Part shown: one piece after another, positions 11,101 to 17,360 of the stretch
Position numbering within the stretch: position 1 is the first letter of the stretch
Layout: each line of letters starts with the position of its first letter
Assembly: GCF_001039355.2 (NCBI RefSeq)
Contig: NW_019775393.1
Span: forward strand, 412,498 to 448,673
Reading direction: 5' to 3'
DNA length: 36,176 bases
From: Lingula anatina
Taxonomy: Eukaryota > Brachiopoda > Lingulata > Lingulida > Lingulidae
The notes under the pieces: generated by a model
Seen by the model: only the letters and a program-made list of their open reading frames with translations
Database searches by the model: none
What the model was told of the DNA's origin: nothing
Made by a program: the position numbers and the translations under genes

Positions 11101-13589
11101 TGATTTGATTTAAAAAGACTCATATAGGTAGCAAGTTTAAGACTTTACTCCTCCATGAGCAAAAATACTCCAGAATGAGCTCTCTTACTTCAACCCCTTT
11201 ATCAGCTTTTGTCTGTACCAATCATTTTCCTCTTCTTTATTTTAAAATTATAACTATCAAAGTCTAAATATGAAGCACATTATAAATAACCTATCACACA
11301 TCTGAAAGTGATTGAAAATGGGACTGTAATCTACTTGTACTTACAGTCCTGGCAGCCTGTTCCTCCCCATCCCACTGAGCATCCACTTGTGCAGGCACCT
11401 GTTTCCTTATTACACACCTCACTGCTGTCTCTGCACCTACAGTCCTTGTTACAGTTGTTCTGCCCATCAAAGCGGTAGTCAGGACACTCTGAATGATTTA
11501 AGTGAGAAGTTCATTTTAATTTTGAAATTATAAAGTAGAGCAAAACAGGCAAAAATGTCAAAATGTGCATTAGCTTGGCATGCAGTTGGATCATATATGA
11601 TAACTATAAAACAAAAGCAAAAAACATTTTCATACCATAAGCTTACGGCAAATTATAAGTGCTATATATGTGCAAAATAGTTTTATTACACGTGTTCATT
11701 TCTGCAAAATATATGCATTTTCACATCTAATACAATCATACTAGGATGAAAACACTCACAAAAGAAAAGACCATTTGGAATTTTTGGAATAATCATTTCT
11801 TTAATATAACTTAAAGGTTACACACTTGTACTCACCACATTTACTTATATCACAGTAAATAAATCCGCCAATACTATTACACCAGGGTTTTTTTCCTGGA
11901 AGGCTCTCTGAATTCCTGCAGTAGTTCCTTGCTAAAGTTATGTTCATCTCAGGAACATCAACATCCTTTAGTTTGTACTGATTACTGGCATTAGTCCACA
12001 AATAACATGTTGATATGCCACCCTCTAAAATTTTCCCAGCATATTTTTTCCCAGCATATTTAAAGCCCCCATTCTCTTCATCGTCACAGCAATCATAATA
12101 ACATGATGAATCTTAAAGAAATATAACATTAGCAGACTGTTACAGACTGTAAAAATTAATCCAAAAATATTTTAAATTAATGCATTTATACCATTTATAT
12201 CCATAATTTTGGATATTTTGCTATTACCAAGCAAAATATCAAATGTCTTAAGTCAGCATTCGTGACATTTACCTTTCTGTAATCATGTATTTTAAAATGA
12301 CTGATTTGGCTATAGCTTTACTGTGGCCTCAAAATAAATGTCAATATGTTACAACAAACTTCAGTTCTAAACAGAGAGTATGTTATTTTACTGGACTTAA
12401 ATCATGCAGAAGGCTATTACAAGAATTTATCAATATCTATTCTATTGCTTACTAAGCAGGCATCCAGGTCCCCAGTTATCTCCAGCACAACCACTAAGAC
12501 AGGAGCCAGTTGTCTTGTTACACACTTCTCCATCTGCATAACACTGGCACTGAAACTTACAATGCCAGCCGAAGTACCCATCATCACATTGGTAGGGGAC
12601 ATAGATCTCTGCAATGTAATGGAATTTTAAGCAGATATGATAAAATATACTTGAAAATATATGTCTCTGACTATGCACCACTTAATTATAAAGAATACAG
12701 GGAAATATAATATTATATTTGTTTAGGCATTAAATTATAGAAGCATAACACCATGTATACAACAAAAACAAAAAGTAATAAGGCAGATAAATCTAGCATT
12801 TAATTCACACACATTAAGTACATTTTAGTTCTACTATTCAATTGAAATAAAAAACATAGTCTAGGTACCTGATATGCAAGCAAAAATTCTTAAAACAAAA
12901 ATGGAAGTGAACCCACTTCCATCTTTCCATGTTCTTTTGAGATCTTTTAAAATGCGTGTTAAACATGAAATCATATTACAATTTTATAAGTTAACTCATT
13001 GAAGCATTACACCATGTTTACTGTACAACAACTAAAAAGAGTCATAAGGCAGATAAATCTAGCAATTAATTCACACACTTAAAATACATTTTAGTTTAAC
13101 TATTCAACTGAAATAAAATAGTCTAGGTACCTGATATGCAAGCAAAAATTCTTAAAACAAAAAGTGAACCCACTTCCATCTTTCCACGTTCTTTTGAGAT
13201 CTTTTAAAATGCGTGTAAAACTTGAAATCAAATTACAATTTTAAAAGTTAACTCATTGTAGAATTCTGTCCAAATTATCAAGGACAAGAGTTAATAGATA
13301 ACATACACATTTTCTGAAATCAGTTAACACCGCCCGGACGCAGATCACACAGTGAGTATCATGTGAACAGAAACCTGTGTGATTCACCGTGAAGCCATGT
13401 ATACAACAAAAAGTTAATTCTGTTAAAACTGATCCAGTCGTGAGGTAGATAAATCTAGCAGTAAAATCACACACTTTAAATATTTTTTTAAAAGTTCTAT
13501 TATTCAAATGAGATAAAAACATATGTACCTGAAATGCACGCAAATATTCTCAAAACAATCAGGAAGTGAAACCACATCCATCTTTCCAT
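91..13589 (-). CDS. Receptor-type protein tyrosine phosphatase, R2B-like, with EGF-kringle-EGF head (5' part; 3' end off window)
   Basis: Single-pass membrane receptor whose cytoplasmic domain would dephosphorylate phosphotyrosine. Exons on the minus strand, high to low: 13529-13589, 12453-12608, 11836-12111, 11345-11488, 10574-10882, 10352-10434, 9926-10148, 9349-9651, 8444-8749, 8032-8252, 7237-7306, 6833-6939, 4868-5048, 4137-4242, 3713-3992, 3533-3602, 3221-3323, 2835-2905, 628-851, 342-429, 91-167. All have GT-AG borders and phases that agree, giving 1153 residues without a stop. Order: signal peptide 1-20, EGF 21-72, kringle 73-164, EGF 165-212, FN3 repeats 213-965, transmembrane ~977-999, juxtamembrane 1000-1098, start of the PTP domain. 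The membrane-proximal FN3 and the PTP start (SWDVAKKPENK, KNRYANIVAYDHSRV, SDYINA) match the PTPRM/K/T/U group. The catalytic HCxxGxxR motif lies outside the window, so activity cannot be judged. No MAM or Ig domain is seen. Confidence 0.88.
568..611. repeat. (ATT)n microsatellite
   Basis: About 14 perfect ATT units, ending 17 bp from the splice donor side of RPTP exon 20; a possible site of length polymorphism. Confidence 0.95.
628..2905 (-). CDS. RPTP exons 19-20: juxtamembrane region and wedge
   Basis: Exon 19 (2835-2905) is basic. Exon 20 (628-851) begins with a Pro/Ser/Thr-rich spacer (K-P-G-I-P-P-K-P-D) and ends P-I-R-V-Q-D-L-A-T-F-V, G-L-L-A-E-E-Y-E, the helix-turn-helix wedge motif found before the first PTP domain of RPTPs. 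The 1.98-kb intron between them (852-2834) holds microsatellites and a hairpin repeat but no coding signal that I can see. Confidence 0.85.
2107..2219. repeat. Short hairpin element (imperfect palindrome)
   Basis: The left arm (2107-2160: TGAATTTGAGTAAA, then ATATTTACTTTCC and a T run) is repeated in reverse complement in the right arm (2165-2219: A run, GAAAGTGAATATAT, TTTACTCAAATTCA). It fits a MITE-like foldback or solo hairpin inside an RPTP intron. No clear target-site duplication was found. Confidence 0.6.
2252..2278. repeat. Poly-C plus (AC)n tract
   Basis: A run of C followed directly by CA repeats. Low-complexity sequence in an RPTP intron, likely length-variable and error-prone in sequencing. 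Confidence 0.9.
3221..3323 (-). CDS. RPTP exon 18: transmembrane helix
   Basis: Encodes S-L-S-L-G-T-A followed by about 22 hydrophobic residues (V-G-I-A-V-A-V-V-V-L-V-F-I-G-L-A-V-F-V-I-V-W). The next exon starts R-R-R-R-Q-K, a strong positive stop-transfer signal, so the C-terminus is cytoplasmic. Phase 1 in, phase 2 out. Confidence 0.9.
3533..4242 (-). CDS. RPTP exons 15-17: membrane-proximal FN3 with dibasic cleavage motif
   Basis: Exons 4137-4242, 3713-3992 and 3533-3602 join in phases 2, 0 and 1. The sequence Y-Y-R-V-V-V-E-K, D-T-K-Y-I-A-I-Q-L, V-V-G-D-G-K-V-Y-D-G-Y-R-N-P-P-L and Y-K-I-Y follows the membrane-proximal FN3 of R2B phosphatases (PTPRM/K type). It contains R-K-R-R at 3941-3952, a furin-type motif; vertebrate members of this group are cut by proprotein convertases in this domain. 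A second copy of exon 15 at 4330-4435 is judged an assembly duplicate. Confidence 0.85.
4091..4475. other. Probable assembly duplication around N 4283 (192-bp direct copies)
   Basis: 4091-4282 and 4284-4475 are near-identical, differ by a few substitutions, and abut the single N. Both hold RPTP exon 15 (4137-4242 and 4330-4435). Exon 15 is 106 nt with phases 1 and 2, so using both copies in one transcript would break the frame. This is best explained by two overlapping, heterozygous contig ends placed side by side. Confidence 0.85.
4868..6939 (-). CDS. RPTP exons 13-14: FN3 domain 6, intron invaded by a Tc1-like element
   Basis: Exon 13 (6833-6939) encodes P-E-P-P-E-N-L-T, V-S-W-L-E-P-W and ends at N-Y-Q in phase 0. 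Exon 14 (4868-5048) encodes V-S-F-F-P-V-D through the F strand L-R-P-S-T-Q-Y-E-V-Q-V-R-A-K and ends in phase 1. The 1.78-kb intron between them holds a TA microsatellite and a broken Tc1-like transposase. Confidence 0.83.
5077..5121. repeat. (AT)n microsatellite
   Basis: Long perfect AT run between RPTP exon 14 and the Tc1-like remnant. Confidence 0.95.
5215..6349 (-). pseudogene. Broken Tc1/mariner-type (DD34E) transposase remnant
   Basis: Read from 6349 downward the minus strand gives L-S-D-L-D-R-G-H and an HTH-like N-terminus with early stops. It then gives T-D-E-V-S-F (first catalytic Asp), a G-G-R-S-F-M-V-W-A-G-I-S block and N-L-T-G-Q-W-Y-T-D-E (5740-5967), and later Q-Q-D-N (second Asp, about 5497-5508) and C-P-D-L-P-P-I-E (Glu, about 5393-5412). 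Thirty-four residues separate the second Asp from the Glu, as in Tc1 elements. In-frame stops, a frame change and a 0.2-kb insert between the first and second catalytic blocks show that it is dead. Terminal inverted repeats could not be recognised. It lies in an RPTP intron in the same orientation as the gene. Confidence 0.85.
5514..5736. mobile_element. Small inverted-repeat element nested in the Tc1-like remnant
   Basis: The left end reads GGGCATTCCCAGAGATTTAG then ATCGAT. The right end in reverse complement reads GGGCACATTCCCATAGATTT then TAGATCGAT, so about 27 bp form imperfect terminal inverted repeats, bounded by CTAG. The insert separates transposase blocks that should be contiguous. 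It has no coding capacity and is a MITE-like candidate. Confidence 0.6.
7237..8252 (-). CDS. RPTP exons 11-12: FN3 domain 5 split by an intron
   Basis: Exon 11 (8032-8252) reads V-P-P-K-I-T-D-I to L-Q-A-D-T-D-Y-V-V-K and ends in phase 0. Exon 12 (7237-7306) starts V-S-A-C-T-K-S-G-C-G-A and ends V-R-T-T-E-G in phase 1. The internal splice falls in the F strand of the FN3 fold. The intervening intron (7307-8031) shows no other feature. Confidence 0.83.
8444..8749 (-). CDS. RPTP exon 10: FN3 domain 4
   Basis: Encodes 102 residues with S-V-T-M-M-W-A-E-L, N-G-P-I-I-G-Y-D-Y, L-V-P-F-T-S-Y-V-F-R-V-R-A-K and G-G-G-P-W-S-S, a clear FN3 domain. Several cysteines (C-D-C, D-C-V-Y) are additional to a standard FN3. 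Phase 1 at both ends. Confidence 0.87.
9043..9262 (-). pseudogene. Decayed FN3 exon inside the RPTP gene
   Basis: In the frame set by an intact phase-1 donor (GTGG|GTAAGT, exon end 9043) the sequence reads as the second half of an FN3 domain: F-E-I-R-K-L-L-P-F-S-E-Y-V-I-N-V-S-K-N then P-Q-T-L. Two in-frame stops, TGA at 9173-9175 and TAA at 9206-9208, and a poor N-terminal half show that it no longer codes. The neighbours are phase 1 on both sides, so leaving it out keeps the frame. The left limit at 9262 is the nearest CAG and is uncertain. Confidence 0.7.
9349..9651 (-). CDS. RPTP exon 8: FN3 domain 3
   Basis: About 101 residues with A-T-I-H-W-S-P-P (B strand), G-C-N-I-T-G-Y-N-I (C strand) and L-Y-P-N-S-Q-Y-D-I-S-I-K-A (F strand), the standard FN3 signature. 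Borders CAG|TT and GCAG|GTAGGA, phase 1 at both ends. Confidence 0.87.
9926..10434 (-). CDS. RPTP exons 6-7: FN3 domain 2 split by an intron
   Basis: Exon 6 (10352-10434) ends after R-V-T-W-N in phase 0; exon 7 (9926-10148) continues K-I-T-D-Q-N and ends in T-T-S-T in phase 1. Together they make one FN3 domain with the B-strand tryptophan in V-I-R-V-T-W-N. The splice just after the core tryptophan is an internal intron, while the outer borders remain phase 1. Exon 7 includes a possible N-glycosylation site (N-A-T). Confidence 0.78.
10574..10882 (-). CDS. RPTP exon 5: FN3 domain 1
   Basis: One-exon fibronectin type III domain of about 103 residues. The B-strand tryptophan (TVSWNTT), the tyrosine of the C strand (QYVLEY) and the F-strand L-x-P-x-x-x-Y-x-V-R motif (LLPDMVYLVRVR) are visible. 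Phase 1 at both borders. Confidence 0.85.
11345..11488 (-). CDS. RPTP exon 4: second EGF-like module
   Basis: Encodes 47 full codons: E-C-P-D-Y-R-F-D-G then C-N-K-D-C-R-C, E-V-C-N-K-E-T-G-A-C, S-G-C, G-G-T-G-C-Q-D. It is close in pattern to the first EGF module (VCNK-TG-C-SGC), which suggests they arose by duplication around the kringle. Phase 1 at both ends. Confidence 0.85.
11836..12111 (-). CDS. RPTP exon 3: kringle domain
   Basis: 92 residues with the kringle hallmarks in order: an N-terminal cysteine cluster (SSCYYDCC), G-G-F-K-Y-A-G-K, S-T-C-Y-L-W, N-Y-C-R-N, K-P-W-C, then Y-C-D-I-S-K-C. Canonical kringles share NYCRNP, PWC and YCDIPxC. Two extra cysteines sit at the N-terminus and could form a fourth disulfide (inference). 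Acceptor and donor are clean and the exon is phase 1 at both ends, so it is a mobile, skippable module. Kringles are known from plasminogen-type proteases, ROR kinases and a few others; I do not know of one as a standard part of an RPTP. Confidence 0.85.
12453..12608 (-). CDS. RPTP exon 2: first EGF-like module
   Basis: Encodes 51 full codons with the pattern C-D-D-G-Y-F-G-W-H-C, C-Q-C, V-C-N-K-T-T-G-S-C, G-C, G-P-G-C, typical of MEGF/Tie-type EGF-like modules. Acceptor ATTGCAG at the right edge, donor GTAAGC at the left edge, phase 1 on both sides. Extracellular, probably ligand or adhesion facing. Confidence 0.85.
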
Positions 13590-13612
13590 GTTCTTTTGAG
13601 ATCGCGCATCCG
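12740..13612 (-). repeat. Three diverged tandem copies of the RPTP signal-peptide exon with flanks
   Basis: Three copies of a unit of about 230-270 bp lie at roughly 12740-12990, 12991-13262 and 13390-13612. Each holds the same flank (GGCAGATAAATCTAGCA or close) and the same exon core with a GT donor (exon ends 12869, 13131, 13529). The middle copy has lost the upstream ATG (ACG), but a downstream ATG at 13179 still gives a 16-codon hydrophobic leader in the right phase (MEVGSLFVLRIFACIS). The copy nearest exon 2 has a 5-nt length difference from the middle copy, so its reading frame either meets TAA or joins exon 2 out of frame. Confidence 0.8.
13529..13589 (-). CDS. RPTP exon 1: signal peptide (distal copy, best candidate)
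   Basis: Opens with ATG at 13589-13587 and encodes MERWMWFHFLIVLRIFACIS, a basic-aromatic start followed by a hydrophobic core, as in a secretory signal peptide. It ends in phase 1 at a CAG|GTACAT donor, which joins correctly to the EGF exon (S-E-I-Y-V-P-Y-Q-C). Two shorter, diverged copies of this exon lie closer to exon 2 (see the repeat entry). This one is preferred because it keeps both the upstream ATG and the correct reading phase. Transcript evidence is needed to show which copy is used. Confidence 0.65.
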
Positions 13613-13856
13613 GCTGTAAACTAGGTCATTCGTCAGCTTGGGGTCTTACAGGTCCCAAAGGAGTGATATGAATGAAATTAGGTCAAAATAGTTACACAGG
13701 TCCTGGGTAGTTAGTAATCTTATTCGATCGATGAAAAAGTTAGGCCTATGAGTATGAGTCCTATTATATAGACATTTACTCCTTGGGTGAAAAGGTTTAG
13801 GCTAGTCATATGACCTAAAAATGATCTACACGACTTTATGATAGCTTGTCATGTTT

Positions 13857-13877
13857 TTTTTTTTTTTTTTTTTTTTT
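13857..13877. repeat. Poly-T tract
   Basis: Homopolymer T run in the intergenic region. It is followed at 13886-13904 by a perfect 8-bp hairpin (TGCCCTGA, 3-nt loop, TCAGGGCA) of unknown meaning. Confidence 0.85.
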
Positions 13878-14252
13878 GCACACTGCCCTGAGTGTCAGGG
13901 CACCATAAAGCTTGCTTGCTCACATATTCTATTTTTTCCTTTTCATGTGGTAGCTTTACAGTATTGCTGTTGTGGGTTATATATATGAAATCAAGATCGA
14001 GCTGGCAATACTGAAATCTAGAAGCTAGGACAAGGCCTACTAGCCGTGTTTTAAAGAGACAAATGTTTCGTCATACTATGATGAGATGTCTGACGACTAA
14101 TTTTAATTATTTAAAAATGTCAAAATTTATATTCATTTTCTGCCACTGATCATCCAGACAATGAACCCTTTCCCCCTAACACCACCATTATGAGATTAAT
14201 CTCAAGCCACAAACTTTTTGACTCACCATGTACAGACCAAATAACACAGTAA

Positions 14253-14509
14253 GGCTTCGTTCACATGCAATGTCTATTTTCTAAATTCTATTTTCTATTC
14301 GTGCTATCTTATGATCACGGTCTGTGCACTGAATATCCCGCCGCGTAATTACTGGCAGCGCGAGCCAGTTACTTATAGTAACTTATAGTAACTGGCTCGC
14401 ACTGCCAGTAATTACGCCGCGGGATATTCAGTGCACAGACCGTGATCATAAGACATACCGAAAATAGAAAATAGAATTTAGAAAATAGACATTGCATGTG
14501 AACGAAGCC
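14253..14509. mobile_element. Palindromic PIF/Harbinger-like MITE with TAA target-site duplication
   Basis: The element begins GGCTTCGTTCACATGCAA and ends with its exact reverse complement. TAA lies immediately outside both ends (14250-14252 and 14510-14512). Almost the whole 257 bp is a near-perfect palindrome with arms of about 120 bp around a 13-nt centre near 14380. A 3-bp TWA target duplication and GGC-type termini are typical of PIF/Harbinger MITEs. No ORF is present. Confidence 0.85.
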
Positions 14510-14958
14510 TAAGAATCTAGTCCCAACTTAAACAGTATTTCCAATGCATTTTTATTTGGCTACTTTTGTGAAGTTCTGCAAATGCCTATTTCTTATAAGT
14601 GAAAATGAATATCACTGGTACAAAGTCTTAATGCTCAAATAAATTTTTGGGGGTGGAATGCACACTAACTTTAATGAATGGAGTACAAAAAATGAAAAAA
14701 AAAAAAAAAAAACTGTAGATCTACACATCTGTCCCAAGGAATGCTTTTGAAATGTTCGGATTAATAAAACTCTTGGAATAGCAAGATGCCCACCCCTCTT
14801 GAAATGCTAAGATCTGCTTTCACATCCATCGCAATCACCTCTGCTGCATTCCAACATTCTTGACATTCACTCTCAAGTTCATTCTGTACTTTTAAGTCAG
14901 AGGGTTTTGGAAAGTTATAGTTGTGGGTGCTACTTATGTGCTTTGTGTATTAAAGGAC

Positions 14959-15191
14959 GAGTTCCCAAAGGAACCACCATACTAGGTAGTTCAAACCAAC
15001 ACCACATAGAGTGTTGCTGAATGCAATCAAATTTAAAGATTAACATAACTACTCCTGGTGTAAGCAGAAGACGGAAAAGTCAACAATTGCCTATGTTGGT
15101 AACAAAAGGCATGTTAATCTGATTACATTTAGTGAGAGTCCCCATGGAGTTAGTTTGAACTACCTAGTATGATAGTTTCTTTGTGAAAGCA
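14959..15191. repeat. Imperfect foldback repeat
   Basis: The arm 14959-15046 contains CATACTAGGTAGTTCAAAC and AGATTAACAT. The arm 15111-15191 holds the same words in reverse complement (ATGTTAATCT, GTTTGAACTACCTAGTATG). It is more diverged than the palindrome at 14253 and likely an older MITE-like insertion. Confidence 0.65.
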
Positions 15192-15340
15192 CCCATATAC
15201 ATAAAGCAGTTCAGTTGCTTGGAGTGTGAATGCATTGGAGCCTAAATAAGTATGGTAAGACGGTTCACACTTCCAGAAATCAATTACAAGACGACACGTT
15301 TACGGTACATAAGGTAGTTGTCAAAGAAACAAGGCAGGTT

Positions 15341-17360
15341 TAATTTCAATAACATTTAATTCTACAAAGTGCACATATGCTTATAACTAGAAAGTCACAA
15401 AATATCAAAACTACATTTTCTATGTATAATGCTTACAGTACAAAAGCCATAATACTGTTACAATGATATACTTTTCCTACAAAACAAACTGTACAAACAC
15501 AGTTACTCAAAATCTTTTTTTTTCAATGATCGGAATAAAGAACTACTTATATGTATATATGTATGTATTCTAAATAATGGCTGGACTATCCAGCTCTTCA
15601 ACTGCTCAAGGATTAGGCTGTAAAAATATATATATACAAAAAGTGTCACAATGCAATTACACAGACTAAAAAATGCACCTAATGTGTGATTAATTGCCAA
15701 AAATGAGTAATAATTATTTGTTCAAAATACAAGTGTGTAAATAAAAAATTGATTCAGAACATATTCAGTATCATGTTTTTGCTATAAATGTCATAAGAAC
15801 AAGGCATTTAAATCCCGCTAGATGTTGGGATGTTTTGTAAAGCACTGTAAAAACCCTGCAAGTTTTCCAAATATTCTTTAAGTAATGATCTGAATGAGAA
15901 GCAAATTCAACTAAAAATCATGGTTCTTGAAAGATCAAGTAGTTCAGTTCATAAGTATATAGCATTAACTTAAAGTAACAATTGACAGTCTCTTAAATGC
16001 ACCTCATTTAAATTACAGAGATATAATTCACATTACTAAATTGCAGGATGCACTTTTCAATTTCCATTAAGTACAAACAAAATTCAACATGTCTAAACAT
16101 TTCACAGGTTTTCTAACACAGAACATCCAGTTGTGGACAAAAGATTATAGATTTCAAACATAAATAGTGTATTTCTAAATATGTGATAATCAGTATATAT
16201 ATATATAAATATGTGAGACCACAGTAATACAAGTATTGTATATATTTGGCTACTGATATGCTCTTGGCTACCTGGGAGACATTATAGAGCAGTGGACCAC
16301 ACCACACATAATAGCTATTTCAAAACACAGCAGTTTATCTGGTGGCATATTCAAGTTGCCTTTATTTGATCAAGGACACAAGAAAAAAGGGTCCCAAGTT
16401 TTGGCATCATTTGAATAAGTGCATGTTGCAGACACTGTTGGCCGCTTTACTTATAATTAATATACAAAAAGTACAGATCTAATTCAGCAAAAAATTGACA
16501 TAAATAAATCATTATACAGACACACAAACTATCACCTAAGACTATTTGCACAACAGATCAAATGAGTTTGGAATGTTGCACAGCTACTCGAATGGAATAT
16601 GGAAGAGTTTACAACTCACTAATGTAGACCCTTAAAAAAACAAATAAATCTATAGCACCAATAAACGCACATCTGTTTTGTATATAACTAAACACTGAGA
16701 TCCATTTCAATAATACTAAGTATAACACATTACAGGCTAGAAACTGCACCTTTGGTATGCACCCAATTCCCTACATACAACAGACTATATGATATACATG
16801 GCAACTTTAACATTACTATTGGTACAAAAAAATCTAACAAAAAGTAAAAAGTAAATTAGAGCTCAACCCTTATAAAAGCTCTGATAGGTTAGATGTATGT
16901 ATGCAAGATCATGGCACAAGAATACCAACAAAAATTGCCTTGGCACCTGTTATATGGCTTTGTCAAAAGAAGCATATAAATGCACACAGCAGATCTATTC
17001 ATTTGATATATAGTTCATTATTGGGTGAAAAGGAGTGGGGGTCAGTATTACACTGTCTGGACCCCAGGTTTCTCAAAACACAAAAACCTTCATTAAATTC
17101 TCCAATACTTGAAGGCAAGAATTTTTCTAAACCATCAACAAATTTTGGTCCTTATCAACTCATGATTATCTTCTTTTTGAATGCTAGATGCACACCCCCT
17201 TTAAAAGATGAAATGCACAATGGGAGATATGTGCCTCTACGTTAATCAATTTACGACAAGTAGCTTTCTTAACATTTATCAAAACAACCCCTTTAAGATC
17301 ACTTGTATTTAAGTACATTACATTGTTCCTGCTCATCTGGAATAAATATAAAACTTTGGT
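15341..17360 (-). other. Probable 3' UTR of the zinc finger gene
   Basis: About 2 kb of AT-rich, non-coding sequence downstream of the zinc finger stop codon. Minus-strand poly(A) signal candidates are AATAAA (TTTATT on plus at 16361-16366) and two ATTAAA motifs near 15340-15362. No coding exon is recognised here, so a long 3' UTR is the simplest reading. The end point is uncertain. Confidence 0.4.

Larger units (their letters stand above)
13590..15340. other. Intergenic region between RPTP 5' end and zinc finger 3' end
   Basis: No coding exon is recognised. It holds the outer flank of the triplicated first-exon unit, a poly-T tract, a PIF/Harbinger-like palindrome and a second foldback repeat. 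The promoter of the RPTP gene should lie near 13590-13900, but I see no convincing TATA or initiator there. Confidence 0.5.

Noticed and set aside
11836-12111. Assignment of the kringle exon to a ROR-type receptor kinase
   Set aside because: ROR proteins have Ig-Frizzled-kringle heads and a kinase; here the exon joins in frame to EGF and FN3 exons leading to a PTP domain.
16901-17245. Plus-strand 114-codon open frame
   Set aside because: No recognisable domain, low complexity, and it lies in the probable 3' UTR of the minus-strand zinc finger gene.
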